Numbered from the stretch's first letter, positions 7,640 through 15,283 are shown. The stretch: 64,000 nucleotides of DNA from Syntrophorhabdus sp. PtaB.Bin047 (GCA_002067235.1 MVQP01000003.1:1-64000); one strand, 5' to 3'. The notes: a model not told the origin generated them from the sequence alone. A program made the numbers and translations.

Positions 7640-8334
7640 TTTGTGGTCTTCTCCGCGCGCAGCCTCTCCAGATTGTGCTTTTCCCTGACCTCGATACCGA
7701 GGTCGGTCAACCACCGGATCAGCTCCATAACCTTTTCGATAGGAGGTTCAGGCAGACCATGGCCTTTGCTGTCTGCGCCGATGTTAACAAAATCAGGCTT
7801 CACGTCGTTAATCCATGCGGCAAATTTCAGGACATCGAAGTCCATGATCGGTTCAACTGTGATGAACTTGTGAGCCTGCAGGGCCTTCATAGCCTCGAAT
7901 CTTTCCGTGGGATGTGGGGCAAGACTGATTTCCGGGGGTATGTCCCGGTTGGTTTCGATCGTACAACCGAAGATGCTATTGCCCGGCATGAGTGCGTCCA
8001 TCGTGAGATAGCGCGCCGGATTCTTGGTCTGCCAGACATACTCGTTATCAGGCCACTTGAGGCAGTGGTGAACGACCCTGTTGATAAATTCCTGGGGCAT
8101 CAGCTTTGCAAACAGGTCGTTGCAGTTCTCCTCGAAGATCACTTTGCCGGAACCATACTTGATCTTGAATTCGTTTTCGATGAGCCGCAATGGACCCGTG
8201 TACCTTGGATGCCTGCCGAACCTTGGATTGTCGACGTAGCAGTAAGAGCATTTGTGCGGGCACTCGCCGCCGAGATGAGAATGGGTGTGAGTCACCCATG
8301 GGTACATGTTACCCTGGGATTTCTTAAGTGGCAT
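7636..8334 (-). CDS. radical SAM protein, DUF5131/phage Gp37-like
   Basis: A 232-residue protein with the radical-SAM motif CPHKCSYCYV near residue 25, preceded by WVTHTHSHLGGE and followed by RYTGPLRLIENE. These features match the DUF5131 (phage Gp37/Gp68) family. It would bind a 4Fe-4S cluster and SAM and start radical chemistry. It overlaps the PAPS-reductase-like gene (ATGA) and lies in a run that also has a second radical-SAM gene, which hints at a shared modification pathway. Substrate unknown. Confidence 0.82.
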   Translation of the reverse strand: MPLKKSQGNMYPWVTHTHSHLGGECPHKCSYCYVDNPRFGRHPRYTGPLRLIENEFKIKYGSGKVIFEENCNDLFAKLMPQEFINRVVHHCLKWPDNEYVWQTKNPARYLTMDALMPGNSIFGCTIETNRDIPPEISLAPHPTERFEAMKALQAHKFITVEPIMDFDVLKFAAWINDVKPDFVNIGADSKGHGLPEPPIEKVMELIRWLTDLGIEVREKHNLERLRAEKTTK

Positions 8335-8701
8335 CGCGGGCCTCCTTAAAATAGGGGTCGATCAGAAATTCCTTGAAGGTCAGATCGCTCCATACGTCGC
8401 GTATATCAAGATACTTTTCGTACCTCTTTTGCGCCCTTGTCCTCGTGTCTTTCGGAAGTTGGTCGAAGGCTACCTTCCTACCCGCGTCGGAGACTTGGTA
8501 GTAGACCATATCGGAGTTAACGGGAGAGCTTCCGCTGTTGATCATCAGGCCCTTTTCGACCAGCAACTCCAGGTCCCGGATACCGTCGCTGTCAGAGTAA
8601 ACCGCGTAAAAGTTTCTATACGGCTTGTCGTGCGGTTTCGATATGCCAAGGCTGTGCTGCAGAATGTGGATCTGTTTGGGGGTGAGATCAACCATTGGCA
8701 T
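8324..8701 (-). CDS. hypothetical protein, possible winged-helix
   Basis: A 125-residue protein. The pattern LTPKQIHILQHSLGI, then LVEKGLMI and YYQVSDAGRKVA resembles a winged-helix domain with a wing ending in a 'TxxG' turn. The start may be 8701 or 8695 (ATGGTTGA overlapping the upstream stop). Part of the minus-strand accessory operon. DNA binding is an inference only. Confidence 0.65.
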   Translation of the reverse strand: MPMVDLTPKQIHILQHSLGISKPHDKPYRNFYAVYSDSDGIRDLELLVEKGLMINSGSSPVNSDMVYYQVSDAGRKVAFDQLPKDTRTRAQKRYEKYLDIRDVWSDLTFKEFLIDPYFKEARDAT

Positions 8702-9005
8702 TCTCTATGCCCTCCTCCTCATCGAATACCCCGAGATCCAATAGCCACTTACGGTGTTCCAGGGCCTTTGCGAACATTACTTCCATCCCGGCTCTCTTTT
8801 GGGCTTCGTCAGGGGAAGACGGCGGCGTGAATGACGCCATGGTGAGGTTGGCTACCTTCTCGGGGGTGTAGCCCTCTGTTCCCAGTAACCTGTCCAGTGC
8901 GGCACACGCATCATCGGGCAGGTCTTCATAGATAAATCCGTAGGCCACTTCCGGCGACATGTCTTTGATTCGCTTGTTCTTCTGTCCAATCCAGTCTACT
9001 TGCAT
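8688..9005 (-). CDS. hypothetical protein (105 aa)
   Basis: Acidic protein beginning MQVDWIGQKNKRIKDMSPEV and ending EEEGIENANG. The start at 9005 is chosen because it lies just past the stop of the DUF1643 chimera at 8996-8998. The alternative upstream ATG (9026) would overlap that gene further. No recognised motif. Confidence 0.65.
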   Translation of the reverse strand: MQVDWIGQKNKRIKDMSPEVAYGFIYEDLPDDACAALDRLLGTEGYTPEKVANLTMASFTPPSSPDEAQKRAGMEVMFAKALEHRKWLLDLGVFDEEEGIENANG

Positions 9006-10591
9006 ACATACTCCTTCAAGGTGCAATCCTTCTTGAGATACAGAGGATGCCTGGGAAAGCCTTCTTTCGTTACTCCGAGACAGTAGACCTTACCGAACAT
9101 CTGCAGGACCTGCCTGTCGCGGCCTCGATACCGGCCATGAATGCCCCAAGCCGCTACTACTGTGTGATTCCCGTCAGCATACTTCATGAGATACCTGTCA
9201 TGTTCCAGTCCGCCTGTGGGATCTTCTACCTGTTTCATTTCCGAGGGCAGGGTAGCTCGATACGCAAACAGGTTCAGCATGACCATGCCGCCGAAGCCGA
9301 GGGCCTGCGCGAACCTGATACACCTGCGAACCGTTGGATCATCCCGTTTGGCGTCCGCGGTCGACGGGTTCAGGCCGATAAAGACGAGGCTTTTGCCGCT
9401 GTTGTGATGGACAAAGAAGTCAGACGTAAGGTAGAGGTGGTCCCGATCCAACGTGAAACCGTAAAAATCATCCTCGCCAATAACCTCAACGGTGAACCCC
9501 GTCCTCAAATGGTCCTTCTTTTGCCTCCTTTCGCTTGCCTTCTTTCTGTCCACGCGGCAGGGAATGGTGTCTATGTTGCCAGAAATGCTAAGTCTGGAGA
9601 AGAACCCCCCTGCACCGGTTTGGCATGACTTGAACTGAACCGATTCATTTACCGATAGCCCGAGGCTTCTCGCTATGAAAGCCACGTCAGAAGCGAGAAC
9701 GGACGACTTAGTTACGAAGTCATATCCCCCCTTGCTGTAGTGGCCGTCGGTATCTATCAGACCCGCCAAAAGCTCACGCCTGTTTTCTGCCGAAGCGATC
9801 TTATAAGAGTGGGGGATAAATTTGTGCCCCGCTTTCTGCCCGGCAAGGCCCATCGACCTTATGGCGGTCACAACAGAATTGGGCTGTAATCTGTGCCGTT
9901 TATGGTTTGCCTTGGTGAAGGAAAGAGTTATGGCGTGTGTCTTGCTTTTCGGAGATTCCCTGAGACCCAAACCCCAGGCCTTCGCAAACTCCCTTACGCC
10001 GGAAATAATTTCAGCGTCGGCGCTTGTAATAGCCACGACTCCATTGAGAACCGTTCCGTCGCCGAGAATAACCCCTAAGACCCATGGAGGTACTGGTAGA
10101 TCGTTGATATTGCCGAGAGGCAACAACGGGGCTCTGTGAAGTTTGCGGAGGTGCTTCCAGGACTTCGATTTAGCAATCCAAGATTCCACGGTGATGAACT
10201 GGCGTTCCCCGCCCTTCTGATGAGAGGGACACACGGCCTTCTTGCCTTCATTTGTGCTCACAAGAGAAAGGACGTGGTTCCCGTTCACCACAAAAGGCTT
10301 GCCCCCGCGGCGAGGGGTAATTTGGTACATCATCTCCCGAACGCGACACAGCTCCAAAACACGACGAGCTTCCCCGTCTGGTCCCATGACCAATTCACCG
10401 ACAGTTATGTCCTCGACGTTTTTGACCGTTCCGTCAGCCATGAGGATGCCTGTCCCTTTTGCATGACATCCTGTGGGCAGGACCTCGATGCCGTTGTTCT
10501 TGCCCGGTCCCTTCAGGAACCTGAGAGCTGCATCCACGGCCTTTTGCTGATAGGGGCGCAGGACGTATTTGTCTGAGCCGAAGAGGGTCAT
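8996..10591 (-). CDS. chimera: SF2 helicase N-terminus + intein + DUF1643 domain
   Basis: One continuous 531-residue frame. Residues 1-41 (YVLRPYQQKAVDAALRFL, then IEVLPTG) are the N-terminus and half the Walker A loop of an SF2 helicase. Residues 42-397 are an intein. Residues 398-403 (SGKSLV) complete the P-loop. The sequence then switches to a DUF1643 protein (FIGLNPSTADAKRDDPTVRR, then NLFAYRAT, to the end). All helicase motifs after the P-loop are missing, and so is the usual N-terminal ~30 residues of DUF1643. This suggests an in-frame deletion that fused two neighbouring genes. Splicing should still give a ~175-residue hybrid. Activity of either half is doubtful. Confidence 0.85.
   Translation of the reverse strand: MTLFGSDKYVLRPYQQKAVDAALRFLKGPGKNNGIEVLPTGCHAKGTGILMADGTVKNVEDITVGELVMGPDGEARRVLELCRVREMMYQITPRRGGKPFVVNGNHVLSLVSTNEGKKAVCPSHQKGGERQFITVESWIAKSKSWKHLRKLHRAPLLPLGNINDLPVPPWVLGVILGDGTVLNGVVAITSADAEIISGVREFAKAWGLGLRESPKSKTHAITLSFTKANHKRHRLQPNSVVTAIRSMGLAGQKAGHKFIPHSYKIASAENRRELLAGLIDTDGHYSKGGYDFVTKSSVLASDVAFIARSLGLSVNESVQFKSCQTGAGGFFSRLSISGNIDTIPCRVDRKKASERRQKKDHLRTGFTVEVIGEDDFYGFTLDRDHLYLTSDFFVHHNSGKSLVFIGLNPSTADAKRDDPTVRRCIRFAQALGFGGMVMLNLFAYRATLPSEMKQVEDPTGGLEHDRYLMKYADGNHTVVAAWGIHGRYRGRDRQVLQMFGKVYCLGVTKEGFPRHPLYLKKDCTLKEYVCK
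9401..10468 (-). other. intein with LAGLIDADG endonuclease in a helicase P-loop
   Basis: A 356-residue intein between PTG and SGKS, a well-known intein insertion point in P-loop proteins. Block A is CHAKGTGILMADGTVKNVED and block B is NGNHVLSL. LAGLIDADG motifs are VLGVILGDGT and LLAGLIDTDG. Block F is DDFYGFTLDRDHLYLTSD, and the C-terminal junction is FFVHHN|S, with penultimate His, terminal Asn and +1 Ser. All splicing residues are present. It persists although most of the host helicase gene is gone. Confidence 0.95.
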
Positions 10592-10824
10592 GGGAATGCG
10601 AACCCCATGAGCTTCCCATCCTTGTGCTTCAGCTCTGTCAGATCGTTCTCCGAGTCGTAATAGAGCAACCGCTGACCTTCCTTGAGCGTTCCGGCCCGTG
10701 AGAGTTCTTCAACCACATCCTCAGCCGCGTTTGTGATAGTCATGTACTCATCCCAGGGGCCAAGGTCTCCGAGCGTGAGCGCTTCGGGCGTGTTGTCTAC
10801 GATTGCATAGTTGGCATGTCTCAC
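10588..10824 (-). CDS. hypothetical protein (78 aa)
   Basis: Acidic small protein: RHANYAIVDNTPEALTLGDL at the N-terminus, then an amphipathic region with NAAEDVVEELSRAG. The start is a GTG at 10824 overlapping the stop of the previous gene (GTGA). Its stop overlaps the ATG of the helicase chimera. The coupling on both sides supports it. No family recognised. Confidence 0.7.
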   Translation of the reverse strand: MRHANYAIVDNTPEALTLGDLGPWDEYMTITNAAEDVVEELSRAGTLKEGQRLLYYDSENDLTELKHKDGKLMGFAFP

Positions 10825-11225
10825 GGCTTGTCTCCTTTGGGCAGTTCGATCACGATGCCCCGGCAATACTTCTCGCCGTCTTCCATGATATCGAAGGTGG
10901 CGTGAGGTATGTTGGTTCTGAAAACCCATGCGTAACCGTCCGTGTCCCACTTGGCGCTAACCGGGTCCGTGATGCTTTCAGCGAGCTTCTTGAAGTAGGG
11001 GCAATCATCTTGTTCGCATTGGTTTTGAACAAGACCATTGGAATCGAAGAAGAGGTCCAGGTCATACCTCTCATCATTCACGGCTCCTCTAAGTTCAACG
11101 ACGTCATCGGAATAGCCGAAGATAACGACTAGGCCAGCGGCCTTTGCCTCGGCTTCCTCTTCGGGTGTAATCTCTTTCAGATATTCCCTACCGTTAAGTC
11201 TTGCTGCCAGTTCTTCTTTGGTCAT
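10821..11225 (-). CDS. phage hypothetical protein with DCPYF motif
   Basis: A 134-residue protein beginning MTKEELAARLNGREYLKEIT, a start shared by many phage hypothetical proteins. A middle NQCEQDDCPYFKKLAES is a shorter relative of the NNDCPWF module seen at 6358 and 29407. AAAAGGAG precedes the ATG. Function unknown. Confidence 0.75.
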   Translation of the reverse strand: MTKEELAARLNGREYLKEITPEEEAEAKAAGLVVIFGYSDDVVELRGAVNDERYDLDLFFDSNGLVQNQCEQDDCPYFKKLAESITDPVSAKWDTDGYAWVFRTNIPHATFDIMEDGEKYCRGIVIELPKGDKP

Positions 11226-11255
11226 GAATTCTCCTTTTGAACCCTTAAGGATTCC

Positions 11256-11348
11256 TTAATAGTTGGCAGGGGACCGGACTGTAACCGGCCTGACTGAGCA
11301 TACAATCTCGCCGCGCTCCGTTCTACGCCACCCCTGCCATGCTTTCAT
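11256..11348 (-). CDS. possible tiny peptide (30 aa)
   Basis: MKAWQGWRRTERGEIV is the opening of a 30-codon frame. Its ATG overlaps the stop of the upstream membrane protein (CGATGA). It is basic and Arg/Trp-rich. There is no separate ribosome site, so it would rely on coupling. It may be spurious; it is the only coding possibility in the 11226-11344 gap. Confidence 0.35.
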   Translation of the reverse strand: MKAWQGWRRTERGEIVCSVRPVTVRSPANY

Positions 11349-11671
11349 CGCATCAACCACCATGTAATCGCCGACCCTAGTGCGGCAATAGAACAAACCA
11401 CCACCATCGCCTTGATAACTGCTTTCCTGACTTCGCGTTTGATTGCGCCGTCGATATCACCCATTTGCTGAACCTCCTTGATTCCTTTCACACATACATG
11501 CGCCACAGACTCCCAGCCGACCCTGACAAAGCCGAAGGGCAAATGAATCTCGACGTTCGGGCACCAGACCGAGACGTGGAGCCCGAGACTGAGACAATCC
11601 CAGCCGACAAAGAAGAAGTAACAGCGAAAGCGCGCCCTGCTCATCTTGACGGACCGCGTGGTCAAACACAT
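11345..11671 (-). CDS. phage hypothetical protein with C-terminal membrane segment
   Basis: A 108-residue frame starting 2 nt after the thyX stop, with GAGGA upstream. The middle section WDCLSLGLHVSVWCPNVEIH and then LPFGFVRVGW is a motif I have seen in phage hypothetical proteins. The C-terminus (AVIKAMVVVCSIAALGSAIT, then WWLMR) is one membrane helix. A strong GGAGG sits inside the gene 8 nt before an in-frame ATG at 11464 (MGDIDGAIKREVRK), which would give a separate 39-residue membrane peptide. Confidence 0.6.
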   Translation of the reverse strand: MCLTTRSVKMSRARFRCYFFFVGWDCLSLGLHVSVWCPNVEIHLPFGFVRVGWESVAHVCVKGIKEVQQMGDIDGAIKREVRKAVIKAMVVVCSIAALGSAITWWLMR

Positions 11672-11673
11672 CC

Positions 11674-12357
11674 CTACAGGTCCTCGAACAAAACCGGTAT
11701 GGCTTCTTTGAACCCAGCGCGCATGGACTGAGCTAAGTCCTTCATCTGTGGATGGGCACCCTCGTGAGTGCGCAAAGCAAGAAAATGGCGCCACTCCCGG
11801 ACGTTGCAGGTCATAACCATCTCGGTCTTCAGGCTGTTGGGAAGGACCGAGCGCGCGCGCTGGGGTGATTGACCCATGTCGAGGAGTTTGAAGTAGTAGG
11901 CTTCCGCTACTTGACAGGCCAGTTCCCACGCACGGTAAGGATTGTCTTGGGCGGCCATGATGTGTTCCAGACCGATGCCCTTGAGCCCGGCGCTTTCGTA
12001 TCCAGTTTCGGGCAAGCCATCGAACCACACCGGCAGAATCACGGTGATTTCGCGGCCAAACTTGAGCTGACTGTAGTTGCAATAGCGAGTTGATTCCTGG
12101 GAATATGAGGCGAGCCTGTGCCTGACTATCTCATGCGTCACGCCCCTATCGGTGATGATCCTGACAGTGATATTAACGTGTTCAATAACCGACAGATGCC
12201 CCGTGGCGATCCGCTTCCTTATGAAGTCCGGGGACGTTCCCGGTCCCATCTTGCCTTCCGTCTTGTAACAGACCCGGCCGGCCGTCTCGATCAGGCGTAA
12301 TGCTTCGTCTGCATCCGGTTTGTTCAAGAATTCCCATGACTGTCTGATGATCTTCAA
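11674..12357 (-). CDS. thyX: FAD-dependent thymidylate synthase ThyX
   Basis: A 227-residue flavin-dependent thymidylate synthase: makes dTMP from dUMP with methylene-tetrahydrofolate and NADPH. The ThyX motif RHRLASYSQESTRY (RHRxxSxxxxSxR) is intact. Family features SVIEHVNITVRI and SLKTEMVMTCNVREW are also present. Normal length. It raises dTMP supply for phage DNA synthesis or could feed a thymidine-modification route with the nearby radical-SAM enzymes (inference). Confidence 0.95.
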   Translation of the reverse strand: MKIIRQSWEFLNKPDADEALRLIETAGRVCYKTEGKMGPGTSPDFIRKRIATGHLSVIEHVNITVRIITDRGVTHEIVRHRLASYSQESTRYCNYSQLKFGREITVILPVWFDGLPETGYESAGLKGIGLEHIMAAQDNPYRAWELACQVAEAYYFKLLDMGQSPQRARSVLPNSLKTEMVMTCNVREWRHFLALRTHEGAHPQMKDLAQSMRAGFKEAIPVLFEDL

Positions 12358-12818
12358 TTACCTTGCCTCCTTACGGTCTTATAGATTTGTTGCCATTGTT
12401 CGGCCTTGCCACCCAGGAGTTCTTCGAAGTCCGGGAGAAGTAAAAAGTCTCGGAAATGATTGCACCCCAGAGACTTCCATGGAATGCCGCTCGACATGTC
12501 CATGAGGCTCCACCAGCTACCGACCCGCACGAGTATATATTCGCGGTCATCCACGCTTAATCTGTCTCCGGGTCTCAGGGGCGTGTACTCGGGCTCATCG
12601 GGGACGTTCTCGATTATCTGGGGACCGAATGTCACCTTCCTGCCGTACTGGTCGACATATCTATCCGACCTGATCTTGCAGCAGCCGTCATAAACATCTT
12701 TTTCCGTCCGGATCATGTACACGGTGGTGATCTGTCCCAGGAACCGGGGAACGATATGGGGCCATTCTATAGCCTTTACCGGTTTGGTCCAGTCGATCTC
12801 TTTCAACTGCTCGTTCAT
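12354..12818 (-). CDS. hypothetical protein (154 aa)
   Basis: Begins MNEQLKEIDWTKPVKAIEWP. The middle part has LRPGDRLSVDDREYILVRVG, which looks like a small beta-barrel (SH3/PUA-like turn) followed by Trp-rich SWWSLMDM. The ATG overlaps the stop of the upstream gene (ATGA). Its stop overlaps thyX's ATG. Family not recognised. Confidence 0.7.
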   Translation of the reverse strand: MNEQLKEIDWTKPVKAIEWPHIVPRFLGQITTVYMIRTEKDVYDGCCKIRSDRYVDQYGRKVTFGPQIIENVPDEPEYTPLRPGDRLSVDDREYILVRVGSWWSLMDMSSGIPWKSLGCNHFRDFLLLPDFEELLGGKAEQWQQIYKTVRRQGN

Positions 12819-13084
12819 TTCTTCTTTCCTCCATCCGCCATCATCACGATCCCTTCGGTGAGCGGTCCGATGTACCGGGACCCCTTCTCGATGAGTTCCT
12901 TCACGCTCCAGCAGACCTCGCGTGTCTGTTCAAGGAAGTCATAGCCCTTGCCGAGATCGACTGTATCGCCAACCTCAAGGCGCGGCATGTTGCGGAAATA
13001 CTTGTTCATGAACTTCTCCATCTCGTCCTGTGAGACTTCCGCCAAGTATTTCCGTCCCGGCTCGATGATGCCCATTATTTTCAT
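12815..13084 (-). CDS. hypothetical protein (89 aa)
   Basis: The start MKIMGIIEPGRKYLAEVS at 13084 has GGAGA upstream and gives a compact soluble protein. A longer frame to 13147 has no ribosome site and would overlap the preceding gene. The C-terminus is Lys-rich (MMADGGKKK). No motif recognised. Confidence 0.65.
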   Translation of the reverse strand: MKIMGIIEPGRKYLAEVSQDEMEKFMNKYFRNMPRLEVGDTVDLGKGYDFLEQTREVCWSVKELIEKGSRYIGPLTEGIVMMADGGKKK

Positions 13085-13226
13085 CCCGTCTCCTTTCGTG
13101 TGCTGCATCCATGGCCGCACCTGTCCATCGCGCCGGGGCTTCTTCATTCAATCTTTCCCGGACCTGTTCGCTCATGGCTTCTTCGATTGCCTGTATTCCG
13201 ATTGCCGAGAAGTACCTTTTCGGCAT
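12975..13226 (-). CDS. hypothetical protein, start uncertain
   Basis: MPKRYFSAIGIQAIEEAMSE is the first possible ATG start, but the same frame is open upstream to 13370 and reads like protein (YEVFNVRDRREHGEICVDDY just before the ATG). That stretch has no ATG, GTG or TTG, so either an unusual start is used or a frameshift has removed it. The C-terminal ~35 codons overlap the next gene out of frame and look non-functional, so the real end may also differ. Confidence 0.45.
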   Translation of the reverse strand: MPKRYFSAIGIQAIEEAMSEQVRERLNEEAPARWTGAAMDAAHERRRDENNGHHRAGTEILGGSLTGRDGEVHEQVFPQHAAP

Positions 13227-13401
13227 ACCGTTGACCGTATGGATCTCGATGTCGTAATCATCGACGCAGATCTCCCCGTGCTCGCGGCGATCGCGGACAT
13301 TGAAGACCTCGTACTTGATCTCGTGATCGTTATTGAAAAGAATTAAGCTGAGGTTATCCGTGGTGTGCAGCTATTGACAGGGCTTCCCCCTGCCTGCAGG
13401 G

Positions 13402-13752
13402 CTATGCCTTGCCGTCCGTTGTGGTTCCTTCTCCTTTCTGTTGGATTCGCTTCTTGGTATGATCGGCGAGCTTTCTCGCTTTCTCTGCTTTCTTTGCCTG
13501 AAGCTGAATATATGCGGTGAGGCTCCCGAGATCCCGAGGATCGAACTTGCCGGCGCGCGCTGCCTCCTGAACGGTTCTCGGGGCTAGGCCCGCGGCTTGG
13601 GCAATGTCTTCGTAGGTGAAGGGAAAGACACGATTGGCCCGTGCCCGTTTGGCCTTGATGAGATCCCACATCCTCTTGCCAGCGGGAAAGCCGACTACCG
13701 GAGGCTTCTTTCCGGGAACCTGTTTTTTCCGGGGTCCAGTCAATCGCGCCAT
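13402..13752 (-). CDS. HTH DNA-binding protein
   Basis: A 116-residue basic protein with an HTH segment FPFTYEDIAQAAGLAPRTVQ followed by EAARAGKFDPRDLGSL. The 62-residue protein at 15280-15468 has a closely similar segment (FTLTDIAEATGKSIYAVKRA, AGKLDPRDLKSI), so the two are paralogues. The start MARLTGPRKK at 13752 lies only 6 nt from a strong -10 element, so the mRNA is probably leaderless. A longer frame to 13818 would start upstream of the -35 and is unlikely. First gene of the leftward operon; likely its regulator. Confidence 0.8.
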   Translation of the reverse strand: MARLTGPRKKQVPGKKPPVVGFPAGKRMWDLIKAKRARANRVFPFTYEDIAQAAGLAPRTVQEAARAGKFDPRDLGSLTAYIQLQAKKAEKARKLADHTKKRIQQKGEGTTTDGKA

Positions 13753-13758
13753 GGGAAT

Positions 13759-13788
13759 ATTGTAGCGAGAACAGCTTTTAACTGTCAA
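13759..13788 (-). promoter_or_regulatory. sigma70 promoter, leaderless start
   Basis: -35 TTGACA (13783-13788), 18-nt spacer, -10 TACAAT (13759-13764). The ATG of the HTH gene begins at 13752, so transcription should start at or next to the A of ATG. It probably drives the leftward accessory operon. Confidence 0.8.
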
Positions 13789-13824
13789 GATGGGAACGTT
13801 TTTAAAATGGGTTTTCAATACGCA

Positions 13825-14724
13825 TCAGTCTTTCAATGGATCGGGAAACAGTAAACCGTTCGCTGTAGCGGGTTTGTGCTCCAGCACCTTGACAACAGTC
13901 CTCTCCATCTTCAGAGATCCGGGGATTTCACCGGTCTGATTGAACCTGACGCGCGCAAGAAGGCTTTCGCCTTTTCCGAATTTCTCACCGGCATCTACCT
14001 TCGTCAGAAAATCAGCATCCTCGATATCGGCGTAGAAACTGTTGGTTCCGTCAGAGAAGCGCCACTTATTGCCCTCTTTGAATGTGGGGGACTCGATCAG
14101 CAGGTTAAGCGTCATTTCATTGTCCAGGACGGGTTTTTCCGGCGCAACCGGCAGGAATGCGGGGGCATCTTTCTTCTCGATCCTTGCGACAGGTTCCTCT
14201 TCATGGTATGACCTGATTTCGACAGATGAAAGGTCATTCTCCAGGGGTCTCTTGATGAACTTCTCCACGGCCCGGCCAGCGGCGGGATCTACTACAACGT
14301 TTATGGTGTCGGCATTGAACTGGTAAATATCTCCTTTATGGTTCTCTACCTGCACCATGTTCCTTCTGTCCACGCTGGGTTGAAGCGATTTTGGCGGTTT
14401 GCCGTCCAGGTGTATCCACGCCTTGACCGCCTCCTTGATTAGGGCGAGAAAGTCTTTTGTTTCGAGTGGAGTCGACACGAGGAGGTTGGCGGCGGCGGCA
14501 CCGACGAAAAAGAAAAAGTCTATTCCAAAGGACCCGCTCTTGAAGCCTTGGACCTCGGTTCGGATACTGACCTGATCGCCGTAGGTCTTTCGTGACGCGA
14601 TCCGAAGGAACTCGCTGAATCCCACTATGTTGTTGGCGACTTCATACGAATCCATGCCCCCGCTCTGAACCTGCGGGCCGTCATACTTCAAGGCAAGTTG
14701 ATCTTCGATTTTGTCAGATTCCAT
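13825..14724 (-). CDS. hypothetical two-domain protein with its own promoter
   Basis: A 299-residue protein. The N-terminal domain reads DSYEVANNIVGFSEFLRIAS, then TEVQGFKSGSFGIDFFFFVG; the hydrophobic FFFFVGAAAANLL could be a buried or membrane-contacting helix. After a linker, residues ~200-290 form a beta-rich domain (KWRFSDGTNSFYADIEDADF). Similar long proteins occur in prophages and accessory islands, but I cannot name a function. It has a near-consensus promoter and a G-rich ribosome site, and it does not overlap its neighbours, unlike the rest of the operon. That suggests independent (lysogenic?) expression. Confidence 0.75.
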   Translation of the reverse strand: MESDKIEDQLALKYDGPQVQSGGMDSYEVANNIVGFSEFLRIASRKTYGDQVSIRTEVQGFKSGSFGIDFFFFVGAAAANLLVSTPLETKDFLALIKEAVKAWIHLDGKPPKSLQPSVDRRNMVQVENHKGDIYQFNADTINVVVDPAAGRAVEKFIKRPLENDLSSVEIRSYHEEEPVARIEKKDAPAFLPVAPEKPVLDNEMTLNLLIESPTFKEGNKWRFSDGTNSFYADIEDADFLTKVDAGEKFGKGESLLARVRFNQTGEIPGSLKMERTVVKVLEHKPATANGLLFPDPLKD

Positions 14725-14748
14725 ACCCAGCCCCCCCTTTCTCTGAAA

Positions 14749-14777
14749 TTTATATTTTGGCGTGGAAGAAAAGTCAA
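14749..14777 (-). promoter_or_regulatory. sigma70 promoter for the 299-aa gene
   Basis: -35 TTGACT (14772-14777), 17-nt spacer, -10 TATAAA (14749-14754), 25 nt before the ATG at 14724. AAAGGGGGGG provides the ribosome site. Confidence 0.8.
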
Positions 14778-14842
14778 TATGTTTTAGGTACTGAAAAGAA
14801 TAGCTTTGGGTAATAGTTGGCGCGCGAGGCTCAGCGCAAATG

Positions 14843-15283
14843 TCATGCCGCTACATCTAAAGCAACGGCTATTTCTCGTTCAGGCCGCACGATTGGGGTT
14901 CTCATGGAGCAGAAAACCCACATATCCCTGTCGTAGTGCCAGGCGCACATACCGCAATCCGGGTCTGAACAGATCTCTGTATGAATCCATCGGTAGAGAA
15001 ACGAGGCTTGATGATGCACCGCGAAGTGGCATCTCACGCATAGAACGATCAGGTTCGATCTCTTGCAGTTCAGATAGTTTCCGTCCCGGTGATGAACACC
15101 CAAGCGATGCGTGGAGCGACAGACCGAACAGTAGGGCTGCTCCTTGCGGAGCTGCCTTGTAAGCTCTACCCAGAGCCTGCTTTTCTTGAATTCCCCAGAG
15201 GCGCTGTCCCAGCAAGGCGGGCGTACAAGATTGTGACGGGATACGAGGCGGCCGAATGGATAATGGTATTGCCGATAGATCAC
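14843..15283 (-). CDS. HNH endonuclease
   Basis: A 146-residue protein with a typical zinc-bound HNH fold: CSVCRSTHRLGVHHRDGNYL, then CKRSNLIVLCVRCHFAVHH. The two CxxC pairs hold zinc and HH...N...H form the nuclease centre. It may be a free-standing homing nuclease or a packaging/defence nuclease. The start is a GTG at 15283 overlapping the upstream stop (GTGA), with GGAGG 7 nt upstream, so it is coupled to the small HTH gene. The C-terminal tail has extra Cys residues. Confidence 0.88.
   Translation of the reverse strand: MIYRQYHYPFGRLVSRHNLVRPPCWDSASGEFKKSRLWVELTRQLRKEQPYCSVCRSTHRLGVHHRDGNYLNCKRSNLIVLCVRCHFAVHHQASFLYRWIHTEICSDPDCGMCAWHYDRDMWVFCSMRTPIVRPEREIAVALDVAA

Noticed and set aside
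8996-10591. Treating the helicase part as a functional helicase
   Set aside because: Only the Q-like N-terminus and P-loop remain; motifs II to VI are absent.
11465-11731. 88-codon plus-strand frame over the thyX end
   Set aside because: Opposite to real genes, no ribosome site, disordered composition.
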